A DNA stretch of 64,000 nt from Cyanobium sp. NIES-981 (lineage in GTDB: Bacteria; Cyanobacteriota; Cyanobacteriia; PCC-6307; Cyanobiaceae), in NCBI GenBank assembly GCA_945896675.1, contig CAMDEM010000006.1:27288-91287 (forward strand). Reading direction: 5' to 3'. A program made the translations under genes and the position numbers. The notes under the pieces were generated by a model, which saw only the letters and a list, made by a program, of their open reading frames with translations, made no database searches and had not been told where the DNA came from. Shown in pieces: positions 37,781 to 47,027 of this stretch; position 1 is the first letter of the stretch, and each line of letters begins with the position of its first letter.

Positions 37781-38539
37781 TTGGAACTGTTCATCACCGG
37801 GCTCATCGCCTCGATCGCCGCCATCGGTAGCGGCCTGGCCAGACGCCATCAGGTTCGGAACCTAGCCGTGCTTTTGGATGCCCACAGCAGCAGCATTGCC
37901 GAACTCCACGGGCTGCAGGCCACCGTCGCCGAGCAACTCGGGCCGGGCTCCTTTCGCGAACGGGTGAAGCTTTCGGCGGAAATTGTCTGCGATGAGCCCT
38001 TGCTGGCTCCCTGGAGCGGCGAGCCCTGCGTGGCTTTCAGCCAGACCGTGACCCACCAGCTGGAAGTGCAAACAGAAACAATCAACACCGACAGCGAAGG
38101 GAAAACCCAAAAAACAATCAGCTGGGAGCAAAGAAATGAAACCCTTTCGACCCTGGAGCGCCGCTGTCCATTTCATCTTCGCCAGGGAGCTCAAACAGTT
38201 TCCCTGATCCCCGATGGAGCGGATCTGGAGCTGGAACCCGTGTTTCACCACGTGGATCCTCCCCAGAACAGCAACAGCCTCACAACCCGCAGCCTGGGAG
38301 TGCTCCGGGAGGAAGCGATTTTCAGTGCCAGCGGCATGGTTTTCGTGCTGGCCGAGTGCAGTGATGCCGACGGCATGGTCCGCCTGCAAGCACCCAGCGA
38401 AAGCGGCCTGTTTGTGGTGCGCCGGGGCACCGAAGACGACTTCAGCCAGTCGATCCGCTTCTGGCGCCGCCTTTGGGGCGCCGCGGCCTCGAGCTTTTCC
38501 GTTCTGGCGTTGGCTCTCTTTCTATTGGCCGCTCGTTAG
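37781..38539 (+). CDS. GIDE/BAM-domain membrane protein, MUL1-like without RING
   Basis: The 252-residue protein has a membrane segment at each end (residues 1-20, and about 230-250 before the C-terminus) and a soluble domain between. Its pattern matches the GIDE (BAM) domain of eukaryotic MUL1/SP1 ligases: GEPCVAFSQTV, then a W-rich strand, RCPFHLRQGAQTVSLIPDGADLEL, and VFVLAECSDADGMVRL. The eukaryotic proteins add a RING finger after the second membrane helix; here the protein stops at LLAAR, so no ligase activity is expected. It begins with TTG, 12 bases after chlM, and its 3' end overlaps the pseudouridine-synthase-like gene by 18 bases. The role is unknown. Confidence 0.72.
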   Translation: MELFITGLIASIAAIGSGLARRHQVRNLAVLLDAHSSSIAELHGLQATVAEQLGPGSFRERVKLSAEIVCDEPLLAPWSGEPCVAFSQTVTHQLEVQTETINTDSEGKTQKTISWEQRNETLSTLERRCPFHLRQGAQTVSLIPDGADLELEPVFHHVDPPQNSNSLTTRSLGVLREEAIFSASGMVFVLAECSDADGMVRLQAPSESGLFVVRRGTEDDFSQSIRFWRRLWGAAASSFSVLALALFLLAAR

Positions 38540-39601
38540 GTTCCCAATCTTGGGCGCCTCCAGCACCAACTGGCCGCCCCCAGGCAGTACCAGCTCCAGG
38601 CGAAAGGCCTGCAGCTGGTAGCCCCCATCGCCTGGCAGGGCCCCGGGGCGCCCCATGCCGCCAACCGCATAGAGCGGGTCCCCCAGCAGGGGCGCCCCGG
38701 CAGCGGCCATGTGGATCCGGATCTGATGGGGCCGGCCGCTGGCGATCGCCACCTCCACCAGCCAGCCCTCGGACCGGCGTTCCAGCAACCTCACCCAGCT
38801 GTGGGCAAGTAGGGCCCCAGGATCCCCCGGGGCCGCCGCACACCACAACTCGCCCAAGCGGGGGTGGGGCTGCCGGCCAATCGCCGTGGTGATGGCCAGA
38901 CCCTCGCCCCCCACCAGGGCAGCCTCCGCTCGGGCCAAAGCCGAGCCCACGGCGGGCAACGCCACCAGGGCCCGATAGAGCTTGCGGCAGCCCTTCGCGG
39001 GGCCCCCATCAGGCTCGGCCTGGGCTGTGGTGGCTTGCCTAAGGGAGCCCGTGCTCTCCCGCAGCTGGGCGCTCAGCCAGGCCCGGCTCTCGGGCTGGCG
39101 CGCACACACAAGCAGGCCCGAGGTGAAGCGGCCCAGGCGATGCACCGGCCTGGGGAGTCCGAGGGGGTCGGCGTGATGGCGCTGCTGCAGTTGGGCGAGC
39201 AGGGTGTGCTCAAGAAAGCCCCCAGCTGGCAACACGGGCAGGCCCCTGGGCTTGTTGATCACCACCAGGTCGCCGTCATCGAACAGGGGGCCCGGCAGCA
39301 CCGGCACGGCCGCCTCCTGCCAGGGGGGCCGATGCCACACGAGCTGATCCCCGGCTTGGACCAGGCCATCGGCCCAGAGCTGCTGGCCGTTGCACCAGAT
39401 CTCCCCGGCGGCAAGCCGCTCCAGCCACACCCCATGGTCTGAATGGGAGTACCTGGCGGCATAAAACGCCGCAATCCCATCCCTGGGCGCCACCCCTGCA
39501 CAGGGATCAAGCAGGCTGCGGGCCCCAACCCGATCGCGATAGCGGTGGCCCCGGTTTAGGGCCGCCGGCAACCAGTCAGCCGCGGGCAGCTCAGTCGACA
39601 A
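38522..39601 (-). CDS. RluA-type pseudouridine synthase homologue lacking catalytic Asp
   Basis: The fold is clearly that of RluA family enzymes: LEHTLLAQLQQRH, GRPHQIRIHMAAAGAPLLGDPLY near the C-terminus and VVINKPRGLPVLP. The active motif, normally HRLDxxTSG, reads HRLGRFTSG, so the catalytic Asp is Gly. I recall some plant and cyanobacterial members with the same change, so this may be a subfamily that binds RNA without pseudouridylation. The N-terminal 100 residues include an S4-like stretch. It follows the response regulator with an 11-base overlap. Confidence 0.85.
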   Translation of the reverse strand: MSTELPAADWLPAALNRGHRYRDRVGARSLLDPCAGVAPRDGIAAFYAARYSHSDHGVWLERLAAGEIWCNGQQLWADGLVQAGDQLVWHRPPWQEAAVPVLPGPLFDDGDLVVINKPRGLPVLPAGGFLEHTLLAQLQQRHHADPLGLPRPVHRLGRFTSGLLVCARQPESRAWLSAQLRESTGSLRQATTAQAEPDGGPAKGCRKLYRALVALPAVGSALARAEAALVGGEGLAITTAIGRQPHPRLGELWCAAAPGDPGALLAHSWVRLLERRSEGWLVEVAIASGRPHQIRIHMAAAGAPLLGDPLYAVGGMGRPGALPGDGGYQLQAFRLELVLPGGGQLVLEAPKIGNLTSGQ

Positions 39602-40382
39602 GCCCGTGCTCGAGGGCGTAGCGCACCAATTCGGTGCGGCTGGCGGTGCCGGTTTTGATAAACAGCCGGCTCACGTACTTCTCCACATTGCGGATCGACG
39701 TTTCCAGGCGGCGGGCAATTTCCTTGTTCATCATTCCCTCCGCCACCAGCTGCAGCACGGAGGCCTCCCGGGGCGTAAACACATGCTCTGGAGCTGGGGC
39801 AGACTTTTTGCTGCCGCCGGTGGCTAGCAGGGAGCGGATCTCGGTGATCTGCTTGGCCATCTGGCCGATGTCGGCATCGGCAAACCGGGCAGCTTCCGCC
39901 AGCAGCCGCTCCTGGCGACGCACCACGTTGTGCACCCTCGCCACCAATTCATCCGGGTCAAACGGCTTGGGGATGTAGTCGTCGGCACCAGCCTGGAAAC
40001 CACTGATGCGATCGGCTGTCATCCCCTTGGCGGTGAGGAAGATCACCGGGGTGCCCCCCAGCCGTTCGTCGGCCCGCAGCAGCTTCAGCAAGCCATAGCC
40101 ATCGCAGCGGGGCATCATCACGTCGGTGATGACCACATCTGGCAACAGCTCCTGGGCCTGGACCCAGCCCTCTTCCCCATCGTTGGCCGTGGTCACCTGA
40201 AAGCCTTCGTCTTCGAGGTAGGCCTTCACCGCCGTACGCAGGCCGGGCTCATCGTCGACCAACAAAATCCGGGCCGGCGGCTGGGGCTCGCTGGGCAGCT
40301 CAGGCAGCGGCTCTGCAGCCGGATCTGCCGCCGGATCGGTGGCGAGATCGGGGGCGAGATCGGCGGGGGAGTCTGGGTTCAT
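39591..40382 (-). CDS. NarL/LuxR-type response regulator
   Basis: The 263-residue protein has a receiver domain (ILLVDDEPGLRTAVKAYLED, phospho-acceptor in VVITDVMMPRCDGYGLL, switch KPFDPDELVARV), a linker with a coiled stretch, and a LuxR helix-turn-helix (TPREASVLQLVAEGMMNKEI, then NVEKYVSRLFIKTG). The family resembles plastid Ycf29. I start it at the ATG at 40382; its first 30 residues form an Asp/Ala/Pro-rich repeat (DLAPDLATDPAADPAAEP) of unknown use. The partner kinase is not in the window. Confidence 0.85.
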   Translation of the reverse strand: MNPDSPADLAPDLATDPAADPAAEPLPELPSEPQPPARILLVDDEPGLRTAVKAYLEDEGFQVTTANDGEEGWVQAQELLPDVVITDVMMPRCDGYGLLKLLRADERLGGTPVIFLTAKGMTADRISGFQAGADDYIPKPFDPDELVARVHNVVRRQERLLAEAARFADADIGQMAKQITEIRSLLATGGSKKSAPAPEHVFTPREASVLQLVAEGMMNKEIARRLETSIRNVEKYVSRLFIKTGTASRTELVRYALEHGLVD

Positions 40383-40402
40383 GGCAGCCAGTGTGAACGC
40401 TG

Positions 40403-40924
40403 TTAGCGGGAGCGTCCAGGCAGGATTTGCTCGGATTCCCGAAGGGCGCCGCTGTAGCCCAATTGGCGGGCCACAGGGCCCAGGGTGGCGGGATCCTTCC
40501 CCGCCTGCTTGGGGAAACAAGTGGCCCACCAAACCAGGTGATTGATGCGGTTGCCGGGGTGGATCGGACCACCGGGATTGAGCTCACGCACGATCAGGTT
40601 GGAACCATTGCTGGTGACCCGCATCGGTGCTTCCGGGGTGCAGCGGATCGTTTCGCTGATCACGGACATGTCATTGGGCAACTCATCCCAAACCTTGATC
40701 TGGAACAGCCCTGGGTTTTTGGCATCGGCCTGGACGGCGTACACCCCGATCAAATGGGTGCCATAGGCCACCGGACGCTGCCAGATCACCATCAGGCCCT
40801 CCGGGCGTGCCTCGGCCGGATCTGACTTGGTCTGGCTGCCAGCCCAGGCTGGCTGGAGCAAACCGGCCAGCACCAGGATCCCCATCAGGGGCTTACGCAG
40901 GGGGGTTCGCAAGATTGTCAGCAT
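40403..40924 (-). CDS. Secreted or membrane-anchored protein of unknown function
   Basis: I do not recognise this gene. From ATG 40924 it encodes 173 residues with a likely signal peptide (LRKPLMGILVLAGLLQPAWAGS), followed by about 145 residues with no known motif and few Cys (two, in IRCTPEAP and WATCFPKQ, which could pair). The pattern WDELPNDMSVISETIRCTP suggests a small secreted beta-rich domain. It is 20 bases upstream of the response regulator on the same strand and six bases from the divergent cysteine desulfurase start. Confidence 0.7.
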   Translation of the reverse strand: MLTILRTPLRKPLMGILVLAGLLQPAWAGSQTKSDPAEARPEGLMVIWQRPVAYGTHLIGVYAVQADAKNPGLFQIKVWDELPNDMSVISETIRCTPEAPMRVTSNGSNLIVRELNPGGPIHPGNRINHLVWWATCFPKQAGKDPATLGPVARQLGYSGALRESEQILPGRSR

Positions 40925-40930
40925 GGGGCC

Positions 40931-42085
40931 ATGCTCGCCTACCTCGACCACCACGCCACCACCCCCTGCGATCCAGCGGTGGTGGACGCCATGGCGCCCT
41001 GGTGGACCGAGCAGTTCGCCAACCCCGCCAGCCGCCTGTACCGGCCAGCCCTAGAAGCCGCCGCCGCCGTGGCAATGGCCCAGGGCCAGGTGGCCCGGGC
41101 CCTGGGGGCCAGCCCGGAGATGGTGATCTTCACCAGTGGGGCCACCGAAGCCAACAACCTGGCCCTGAAAGGGGTGTGCGAAGCCGCTCTCCAGGCTGGG
41201 ACTGGGCCTTCCCAGGGCCCGCCCCGGCGGCGCTTGGTGAGCCTGGTGAGTGAGCACCGGGCAGTCCTGGATCCCCTGGCCTATCTGGAGCGCCATGGCT
41301 TTCCTCTCACCCTGCTGCCGATCGGCCCCAAGGGCCAGGTGAACCTGGAGCAGCTCGACCAGGCCCTGGGCCCCGACGTTCTGCTGCTCTCGGTGATGGC
41401 CGCCAACAACGAGATCGGCGTTGTGGCTCCCTTGCCGGCCATCGCCGCCCTGTGCAAGGCCCAGGGGGTGCTGCTCCACTGCGACGCCGCCCAGGCGGCA
41501 GGCCACATCCCCCTCTCCATGGCCGATCTGGAGATCGATCTGCTCAGCATCAGCGGCCACAAGCTCTATGGCCCCAAGGGCATCGGTGCCCTGCTGGTGC
41601 GCCCTGGCGTGCCCCTAGCCCCCCAACTCCATGGCGGCAACCAGCAAGACGGCCTGCGGGCCGGCACCCTGCCCGTGCCCCTGGTGGTGGGTCTCGGGGC
41701 TGCCTTAGAGCACGCCATGGCCGACCGCGAGGCCCGGGCGCAGCGGCTGGGGGTCCTCCGCGACCAGCTCTGGGAAGGCCTCGCCGGCCTGGGCGGCCTG
41801 GAACGCAATGGCGACCCCCAAGCCTGCCTGCCCCACAACCTGAACATCACGGTGGCCGGGGTCGATGGCACCCAGCTGCATCAACGGCTGCGGCGTCAGA
41901 TAGCGGTGAGCAGCGGCTCGGCCTGCAGCCAGGGCAGCCCATCTCCGGTGCTGGCCGCCCTCGGACGCACCCGGCAAGAGGCCGCCGCATCGATTCGCTT
42001 TGGCCTGGGGCGGGCCACCAGCGCCGAAGAGATTGCCCTTGCGATTGCCACGGTGCGCGAGGCGATCCACGGGCTGAGGGCCTAG
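40931..42085 (+). CDS. iscS: Cysteine desulfurase (NifS/IscS family)
   Basis: The enzyme frees sulfur from cysteine for iron-sulfur clusters and thiolated tRNA. The 384-residue PLP protein begins YLDHHATTP, has [16 protein letters not shown], the Schiff-base Lys in [11 protein letters not shown], and the active Cys in [15 protein letters not shown]. The last stretch resembles group I IscS/NifS enzymes. Its stop interlocks with rsmH inside CTAG. Assignment among IscS, NifS or IscS-like paralogues is not certain. Confidence 0.9.
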   Translation: MLAYLDHHATTPCDPAVVDAMAPWWTEQFANPASRLYRPALEAAAAVAMAQGQVARALGASPEMVIFTSGATEANNLALKGVCEAALQAGTGPSQGPPRRRLVSLVSEHRAVLDPLAYLERHGFPLTLLPIGPKGQVNLEQLDQALGPDVLLLSVMAANNEIGVVAPLPAIAALCKAQGVLLHCDAAQAAGHIPLSMADLEIDLLSISGHKLYGPKGIGALLVRPGVPLAPQLHGGNQQDGLRAGTLPVPLVVGLGAALEHAMADREARAQRLGVLRDQLWEGLAGLGGLERNGDPQACLPHNLNITVAGVDGTQLHQRLRRQIAVSSGSACSQGSPSPVLAALGRTRQEAAASIRFGLGRATSAEEIALAIATVREAIHGLRA

Positions 42086-42999
42086 GACTCCCGCCGCCTG
42101 GCCACCCGCCATTTGGCACTGCGGCTCCGGGGGTTGGCCTCTTCTTCTGCTTCCGTTGCCACCAGGGGTTTACGGGTCACCCGCTGCAGGCGCTCGTCGG
42201 AGACAAAGGCCGTTTTGACGCGGCGATCCTCCAGGGAATGGAAGCTGATCACCCCGAACAACCCCCCAGGCACCAGCCAATCGGGGGCCCGCTGCAACAG
42301 CTGGTCGAGCACCCCGAGTTCGTTGTTGACCGCAATGCGCAGGGCTTGGAAGCTGCGGGTGGCGGGATGGATGCGGCCTCGCCGGGCCTTGGGGGGGTAG
42401 CAACCGGCCACCACGTAGGCCAATTCCGCCGTTCCCTTGCCCGGGCCACCCCAGGGGCCCAGCTCCTTGATCTTGCGGGCAATCCGCCGCGACAGCCGCT
42501 CCTCGCCGTAGGCATAAATCAGATCGGCCAGTTCGGATTCCTCCAGCCGGGTGATCAACTCGGCGGCCGTTTCACCCCGCTCGGGGTTCATCCGCATGTC
42601 TAGGGGCCCATCAGCTCGAAAACTGAAGCCCCGCTCGGCCACATCCAACTGGGGGCTGCTTACCCCCAAATCAGCCATCACGGCCACCACTGGGGGCAGG
42701 CCAGAACCTGGCGGGGTGTAGTCGGCGAAATTGCTGGCCACAATCGTGGCCCGATCGCCAAAGGGGGCCAGCCGATCGGCCGCCGCCAACCGGGCCGAGG
42801 GATCTTGATCGAGGCCGATCAACCGCAAACCAGGGTGGGCCTCGAGCAGCAAAGCGCTGTGGCCGCCTCCGCCCAGGGTGCAATCCAGCAACACCCCTTC
42901 GCCGTCAGACCGCAGCGCCAGAAGGCCTGAGAGCTCAGCGAGGGAGGCCAGCACCTGCTCCGCCAACACCGGCACATGGTCGAAAACGGTCTCTGGCAT
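42082..42999 (-). CDS. rsmH: 16S rRNA (cytosine1402-N4)-methyltransferase
   Basis: RsmH (MraW) methylates C1402 in the 16S rRNA decoding centre. The 305-residue protein has [41 protein letters not shown], then [20 protein letters not shown] and [18 protein letters not shown], and [16 protein letters not shown]. All are standard. It is divergent from ndhH. Here it is not in a cell-division cluster. Confidence 0.97.
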   Translation of the reverse strand: MPETVFDHVPVLAEQVLASLAELSGLLALRSDGEGVLLDCTLGGGGHSALLLEAHPGLRLIGLDQDPSARLAAADRLAPFGDRATIVASNFADYTPPGSGLPPVVAVMADLGVSSPQLDVAERGFSFRADGPLDMRMNPERGETAAELITRLEESELADLIYAYGEERLSRRIARKIKELGPWGGPGKGTAELAYVVAGCYPPKARRGRIHPATRSFQALRIAVNNELGVLDQLLQRAPDWLVPGGLFGVISFHSLEDRRVKTAFVSDERLQRVTRKPLVATEAEEEANPRSRSAKWRVARRRES

Positions 43000-43045
43000 G
43001 GGTTCCTTCCTAAGATCCCGACATTGCTTTGCAGATCACGGCCCC

Positions 43046-44230
43046 ATGACGCAGCTGGAGACGCGCACGGAGCCGATGCTGATCAATTTCGGTCCGCACC
43101 ACCCCTCGATGCATGGGGCCCTGCGGTTGGTGGTGACCCTGGACGGCGAAGACGTGGTGGATTGCGAGCCCGTGATCGGCTATCTCCACCGCGGCATGGA
43201 GAAGATCGCCGAAAACCGCACGAACATCATGTTCGTGCCCTACGTGAGCCGCATGGACTACGTAGCTGGCATGTTTTACGAGGCCATCGTGGTGAACGCG
43301 CCGGAGCGGCTGGCGAACGTGCCAGTGCCCAAGCGGGCCAGCTACATCCGGGTGTTGATGCTGGAGCTCAATCGCATCGCCAACCACCTGCTCTGGCTTG
43401 GACCGTTCCTGGCGGACGTGGGCGCCCAAACCCCCTTCTTCTACATTTTCCGTGAGCGGGAAATGATCTACGACTTGTGGGAATCGGCCACCGGTCAGCG
43501 GATGGTGAACAACAACTACTTCCGCATTGGCGGTGTGGCCGCAGATCTGCCCTACGGCTGGCTGGAAAAGTGCCTGGATTTCTGTGATTGGTTTGGCCCC
43601 AAGATCGATGAATACGAAAAGCTGATCACCGACAACCCCATCTTCCGCAAGAGGGTTGAAGGATTGGGAACCATCACCAGGGAGCAGGCGATCAACTGGA
43701 GCCTGTCTGGCCCCATGTTGCGGGCTTCTGGAGTGCCCTGGGACCTGCGCAAAATTGACCACTACGAGTGCTACGACGACTTCGATTGGGCCGTGGCCTG
43801 GGAGACGGGCGGTGATTGCTTCGCCCGCTACCGGGTGCGGGTGCAGGAGATGCGTGAATCCCTGAAGATCGTGCGCCAGGCCTGCCAAATGATTCCCGGC
43901 GGCCCCACCGAAAACCTGGAGGCCCATCGCATGGCCGAGGGTAAAGGCAGCGAGTGGTTTGGCTTCGATTACCAATACGTGGCCAAGAAAGTGGCCCCCA
44001 CCTTCAAAATTCCCTCCGGCGAGCTCTACACCCGCCTCGAATCGGGCAAAGGAGAAGTCGGGGTGTTCATCCAGGGCAACGACGACGTGACCCCCTGGCG
44101 CTTCAAGATCCGCGCTGCCGATTCCAACAACCTGCAGATCCTGCCCCACATCCTCAAGGGCAACAAAGTGGCAGACATCATGGCAATCCTCGGCTCGATC
44201 GACGTGATCATGGGCTCGGTGGATCGCTGA
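43046..44230 (+). CDS. ndhH: NDH-1 subunit H (49-kDa type)
   Basis: NdhH is the 49-kDa-like subunit that forms the quinone site with NdhK. The 394-residue protein starts [20 protein letters not shown] and has [38 protein letters not shown] and the C-terminal block [14 protein letters not shown]. Start at ATG 43046; the track adds frame-open residues upstream. It stands apart from the other ndh genes in this window. Confidence 0.97.
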   Translation: MTQLETRTEPMLINFGPHHPSMHGALRLVVTLDGEDVVDCEPVIGYLHRGMEKIAENRTNIMFVPYVSRMDYVAGMFYEAIVVNAPERLANVPVPKRASYIRVLMLELNRIANHLLWLGPFLADVGAQTPFFYIFREREMIYDLWESATGQRMVNNNYFRIGGVAADLPYGWLEKCLDFCDWFGPKIDEYEKLITDNPIFRKRVEGLGTITREQAINWSLSGPMLRASGVPWDLRKIDHYECYDDFDWAVAWETGGDCFARYRVRVQEMRESLKIVRQACQMIPGGPTENLEAHRMAEGKGSEWFGFDYQYVAKKVAPTFKIPSGELYTRLESGKGEVGVFIQGNDDVTPWRFKIRAADSNNLQILPHILKGNKVADIMAILGSIDVIMGSVDR

Positions 44231-44234
44231 GTCG

Positions 44235-44681
44235 GTGGCTCCCAAAGCCTGTCTTGAGCTGCACCGCAGGGTGCGTTTCGGCGATACCGACGCCGCCGGC
44301 GTCGTGAACTTCGCCCACCTGTTGCGCTGGTGCCACGAAGCCTACGAAGAAAGCCTGGAGCGCTTTGGGCTCACCGCGGCCGAGGTGTTCCCCACCCCGG
44401 GCTCCCTACTGGAGGTGGCCTTGCCGATCGTGCACTGCAGCGCCGACTACTTCCGCCCATTGGTGTGTGGCGATGCCATCACGATTCGGTTGGTGCCGGT
44501 ACGCCTCGATCTCGGCAGCTTTGAGGTGCGCTACAGCTTCACAAGCTCCGACCAATCCGTGGCGCAGGGCCTCACGCGCCACCTGGCCATCGAAAATCCA
44601 AGTCGCCGGCGCTGTGCCCTACCAACGGCCATCAATCGCTGGTTGGAGGCATCCAACCTGGGCGGAATCCAGCCCGTCTGA
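44235..44681 (+). CDS. menI: 1,4-dihydroxy-2-naphthoyl-CoA hydrolase (hotdog thioesterase)
   Basis: This 148-residue hotdog thioesterase carries the 4HBT motif RVRFGDTDAAGVVNFAHLLRW with the catalytic Asp in GDTDAAG. Cyanobacterial members (Synechocystis slr0204 type) hydrolyse DHNA-CoA in phylloquinone synthesis. Its position four bases after ndhH and close to menE, menC, menA and menF supports that role; substrate use is inferred from context. Confidence 0.85.
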   Translation: MAPKACLELHRRVRFGDTDAAGVVNFAHLLRWCHEAYEESLERFGLTAAEVFPTPGSLLEVALPIVHCSADYFRPLVCGDAITIRLVPVRLDLGSFEVRYSFTSSDQSVAQGLTRHLAIENPSRRRCALPTAINRWLEASNLGGIQPV

Positions 44682-44758
44682 AACCACTCTTTTGTGGCGT
44701 CGATGTAGCGGGTCTTGAATTGTTTGGATCACCACAACGGGGGCCAACAGCAAGCTGC

Positions 44759-46036
44759 CTAACGCTCTGGACTCTGATCTGCTTCTCGCGATTGCAACCA
44801 CCGCTGCCAATGGCTGCGCAGCCATTTGCCCTGGGGCGAGGGAGCCAACGACCCACAAATCAGCCATTGTCTCGGTCGCTCAGCAGGGGGCCAGGCCGCA
44901 ACCGCGGCCTGGAGCACCGCGATGAGGGCCTGACCATTCGCTGCCCGTTCATTGGCTGCTTCTCCATTCGCTGCACCTCCATTCGCGATCTCGGCCGGGC
45001 GCACCAAAGCCGTCAGGCGCTCACCCCAGCCTGGCTCGGCGACTGCCAATAGCAGCAGCTCCTGCAACGGCCAGCCCTGGATCTGGGCCAGGGCCCGCAG
45101 GCGCTGCTCCAACTGCTCGGGAAACACCGTTTCACCGCCACTTTGGATCGCCCCATCGAGTCGGCCGAAGATCTCCAGCCCCGAAGAGCCAAGCCGCCCG
45201 CCATCGCCGCTGCGCCACCAGCCATCGGCCGTGCGCGGCAGCGGCTCTAGAGCTCCGCCATCGCCAATCCAGCCCGGGCTGAGCCGGTCGGTGGCCACCT
45301 CCACCGCCCCCGTGCGGGCATCGATCCGGAGCCGCACATCCGCCAAGGGCTGGCCGCAACCGCTGGCCCCAGCCAAAAATTGGTCCGGGGGCAGCGCGCT
45401 CACCATGGCCGCCGTTTCCGTGGCGCCGTAGCAAGGGGCAAGCCGAATCCCGGCCGAGCGGGCCTGGGCTGCCAGGGCCTCCGGCAGGGCCGCCCCTCCC
45501 ACCCACACCACCGCCAATTGGCGCAGCCAGGCCCGGGCCTGCGGCACCGCCATCAGGCGGGCCAACTGGATAGGCACCAGCGACAGCAGCACGGGTTGGT
45601 CGGGCAACACCACCGCCTCCACCAGGGCTCCGGGCTCCCGGAGCAACGCGGGCGGTACAGGCTGGTGCCGCGCTCCCCATTGGTTCGAACGCACCAAAGG
45701 AAGCAAGCCGCTGACATGGTGGAACGGCAGTGGGTTGAGATGGAGGCAAGCAGCAGGATCAAAGCCTTCTTGGCCTAACCACTCCGCCGTCGCAACAGCC
45801 GAGGCTTCCAAATGGCTGAGGGGCTGCAGGCACCAGCGCCGTCCGCCCGTGCTGCCGCCACTGGCCACCACCACCCCAGGCCCCCAGGTGGCTTCGAGCT
45901 CAGTGCGCAGCTCTGGAGTGAGCAGGGTTTGGGCCCAAGACTGCTGCTCAGGCGGCGCCAGCACCACCAGCTGTCTGCGCCGCCAGGCCCCTTCCAGGGC
46001 GGAACCATCTTGAGAGAGCTGGGAAGGGAGGGTCAT
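44759..46036 (-). CDS. menE: O-succinylbenzoate-CoA ligase
   Basis: MenE activates o-succinylbenzoate with CoA in phylloquinone synthesis. The 425-residue protein belongs to the AMP-forming ligase family: the P-loop SGGSTGGRRW, ATETAAM (LAPCYGATETAAMV) and DGWWRSGDGGRL are visible. It is shorter than the usual 460-490 residues. A run of four ANGXA units (about residues 352-371) interrupts the C-terminal lobe. The start at 46036 is fixed by an ATGA overlap with menC. Confidence 0.85.
   Translation of the reverse strand: MTLPSQLSQDGSALEGAWRRRQLVVLAPPEQQSWAQTLLTPELRTELEATWGPGVVVASGGSTGGRRWCLQPLSHLEASAVATAEWLGQEGFDPAACLHLNPLPFHHVSGLLPLVRSNQWGARHQPVPPALLREPGALVEAVVLPDQPVLLSLVPIQLARLMAVPQARAWLRQLAVVWVGGAALPEALAAQARSAGIRLAPCYGATETAAMVSALPPDQFLAGASGCGQPLADVRLRIDARTGAVEVATDRLSPGWIGDGGALEPLPRTADGWWRSGDGGRLGSSGLEIFGRLDGAIQSGGETVFPEQLEQRLRALAQIQGWPLQELLLLAVAEPGWGERLTALVRPAEIANGGAANGEAANERAANGQALIAVLQAAVAAWPPAERPRQWLICGSLAPSPQGKWLRSHWQRWLQSREADQSPER
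44927..44986 (-). repeat. Four 15-bp units in menE
   Basis: Four 15-base units (44927-44941, 44942-44956, 44957-44971, 44972-44986) encode ANGGA, ANGEA, ANERA and ANGQA on the reverse strand. They sit in the linker of the C-terminal lobe, where length is tolerated. Confidence 0.8.
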
Positions 46037-47025
46037 GCGGCCGCCTGCCAAACCAGCTGCGGATCGGCGCTAAACAGGTCGCCCTGGGGACACCAGCCTG
46101 GCGCCAACCCCGGGGCCGTGGGCGTGGGACCGAGGGCCTGGAGGGCCGCCAAATGGTCCACCCAGCGCCGGCCAATGCCCGTTTCCAAGGCCGTACTCAC
46201 CATCCAGCGGGGCTGTCCCGCCTCAAAGGCGGCCAGGAGCGACCTGGGGTCGCCCTCCAAGAGGGGACGACGCACTTGCCAGCCAGGCCAGCTTGCCGCC
46301 AGGGCAGGGGAGGCCCGCAGCGATTCATCCAAGGCCACCGGCACCCTGGCCGCCAGGGCCTCCAAACCCTCCTGATCCAGGGGCTGAAGCGGTTGCTCCA
46401 GCCACTCCAGCCAGGGTTCCCTCGCTAGGCGATCCGCCCAGGTTGCGGCTGTTGCCCGATCCCAGCCCCCATTGGCATCGAGCCGGAGCAACGCCCCAGC
46501 AGGCAGCCGCTGGACCAGCAGCTCCAGCAGGTCCAGCTCCTGGCGGGCCGGCAAGGCGGCCACCTTCCACTTGAAGGCCGGGGGCGGTGGCCCTGATGCC
46601 AGCACCCGCTCCAGCTCCTCCACTGCCCGCGCCCCAGCCGGCAGCAACCACGCCGAAGCCGGGGCCTGCAACCACCCGCCCCTCCCCAGACTGCCCAAAC
46701 CATCCAGTTCGGCCAGGGCCGCCCCCAAGGCAAAGGCCAGGGACTTGGGTGCGGCGCCGATCGCGGCTTCGATCTGGGGGCGGCTCAGGCAAGGAGGCAT
46801 GGCTCGGATCGCCCCAGCCAGCCCACTTGCCAGCGCACCAGCCAGCGAACCTTGCTCCGGCTCCAGCGGCAACGCCTCCCCCCAGCCAAGCCGGCCATCG
46901 GCAGCTTCTAGGCGCAGCAACCAGCCGCGGCGCTGGGCCAAGGCCCCGTGGGCCGTCACCATGGCCTGGGGCAGATGGAACTGGAAAGGGCGCCAGGCAA
47001 GACGCAACAGAGGCTCCCCCACCAC
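46033..47025 (-). CDS. menC: O-succinylbenzoate synthase
   Basis: MenC is an enolase-superfamily enzyme that dehydrates SHCHC to o-succinylbenzoate. The 330-residue protein has FKWKVAAL (Lys of the KxK type), LRLDANGGWD with a metal Asp, WLEWLEQPLQPL and VALDESL, all in family order. Its stop shares ATGA with menE. It starts GTG two bases after the menA stop. Identity within the superfamily is supported by neighbours. Confidence 0.88.
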   Translation of the reverse strand: MVGEPLLRLAWRPFQFHLPQAMVTAHGALAQRRGWLLRLEAADGRLGWGEALPLEPEQGSLAGALASGLAGAIRAMPPCLSRPQIEAAIGAAPKSLAFALGAALAELDGLGSLGRGGWLQAPASAWLLPAGARAVEELERVLASGPPPPAFKWKVAALPARQELDLLELLVQRLPAGALLRLDANGGWDRATAATWADRLAREPWLEWLEQPLQPLDQEGLEALAARVPVALDESLRASPALAASWPGWQVRRPLLEGDPRSLLAAFEAGQPRWMVSTALETGIGRRWVDHLAALQALGPTPTAPGLAPGWCPQGDLFSADPQLVWQAAA

Positions 47026-47027
47026 CT

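Noticed and set aside
44684-44735. Weak hairpins (CCAC/GTGG, TTGTGG/CCACAA) between the thioesterase and menE genes
   Set aside because: Stems are too short and lack a T-run; this convergent gap may hold a terminator but I cannot point to one.
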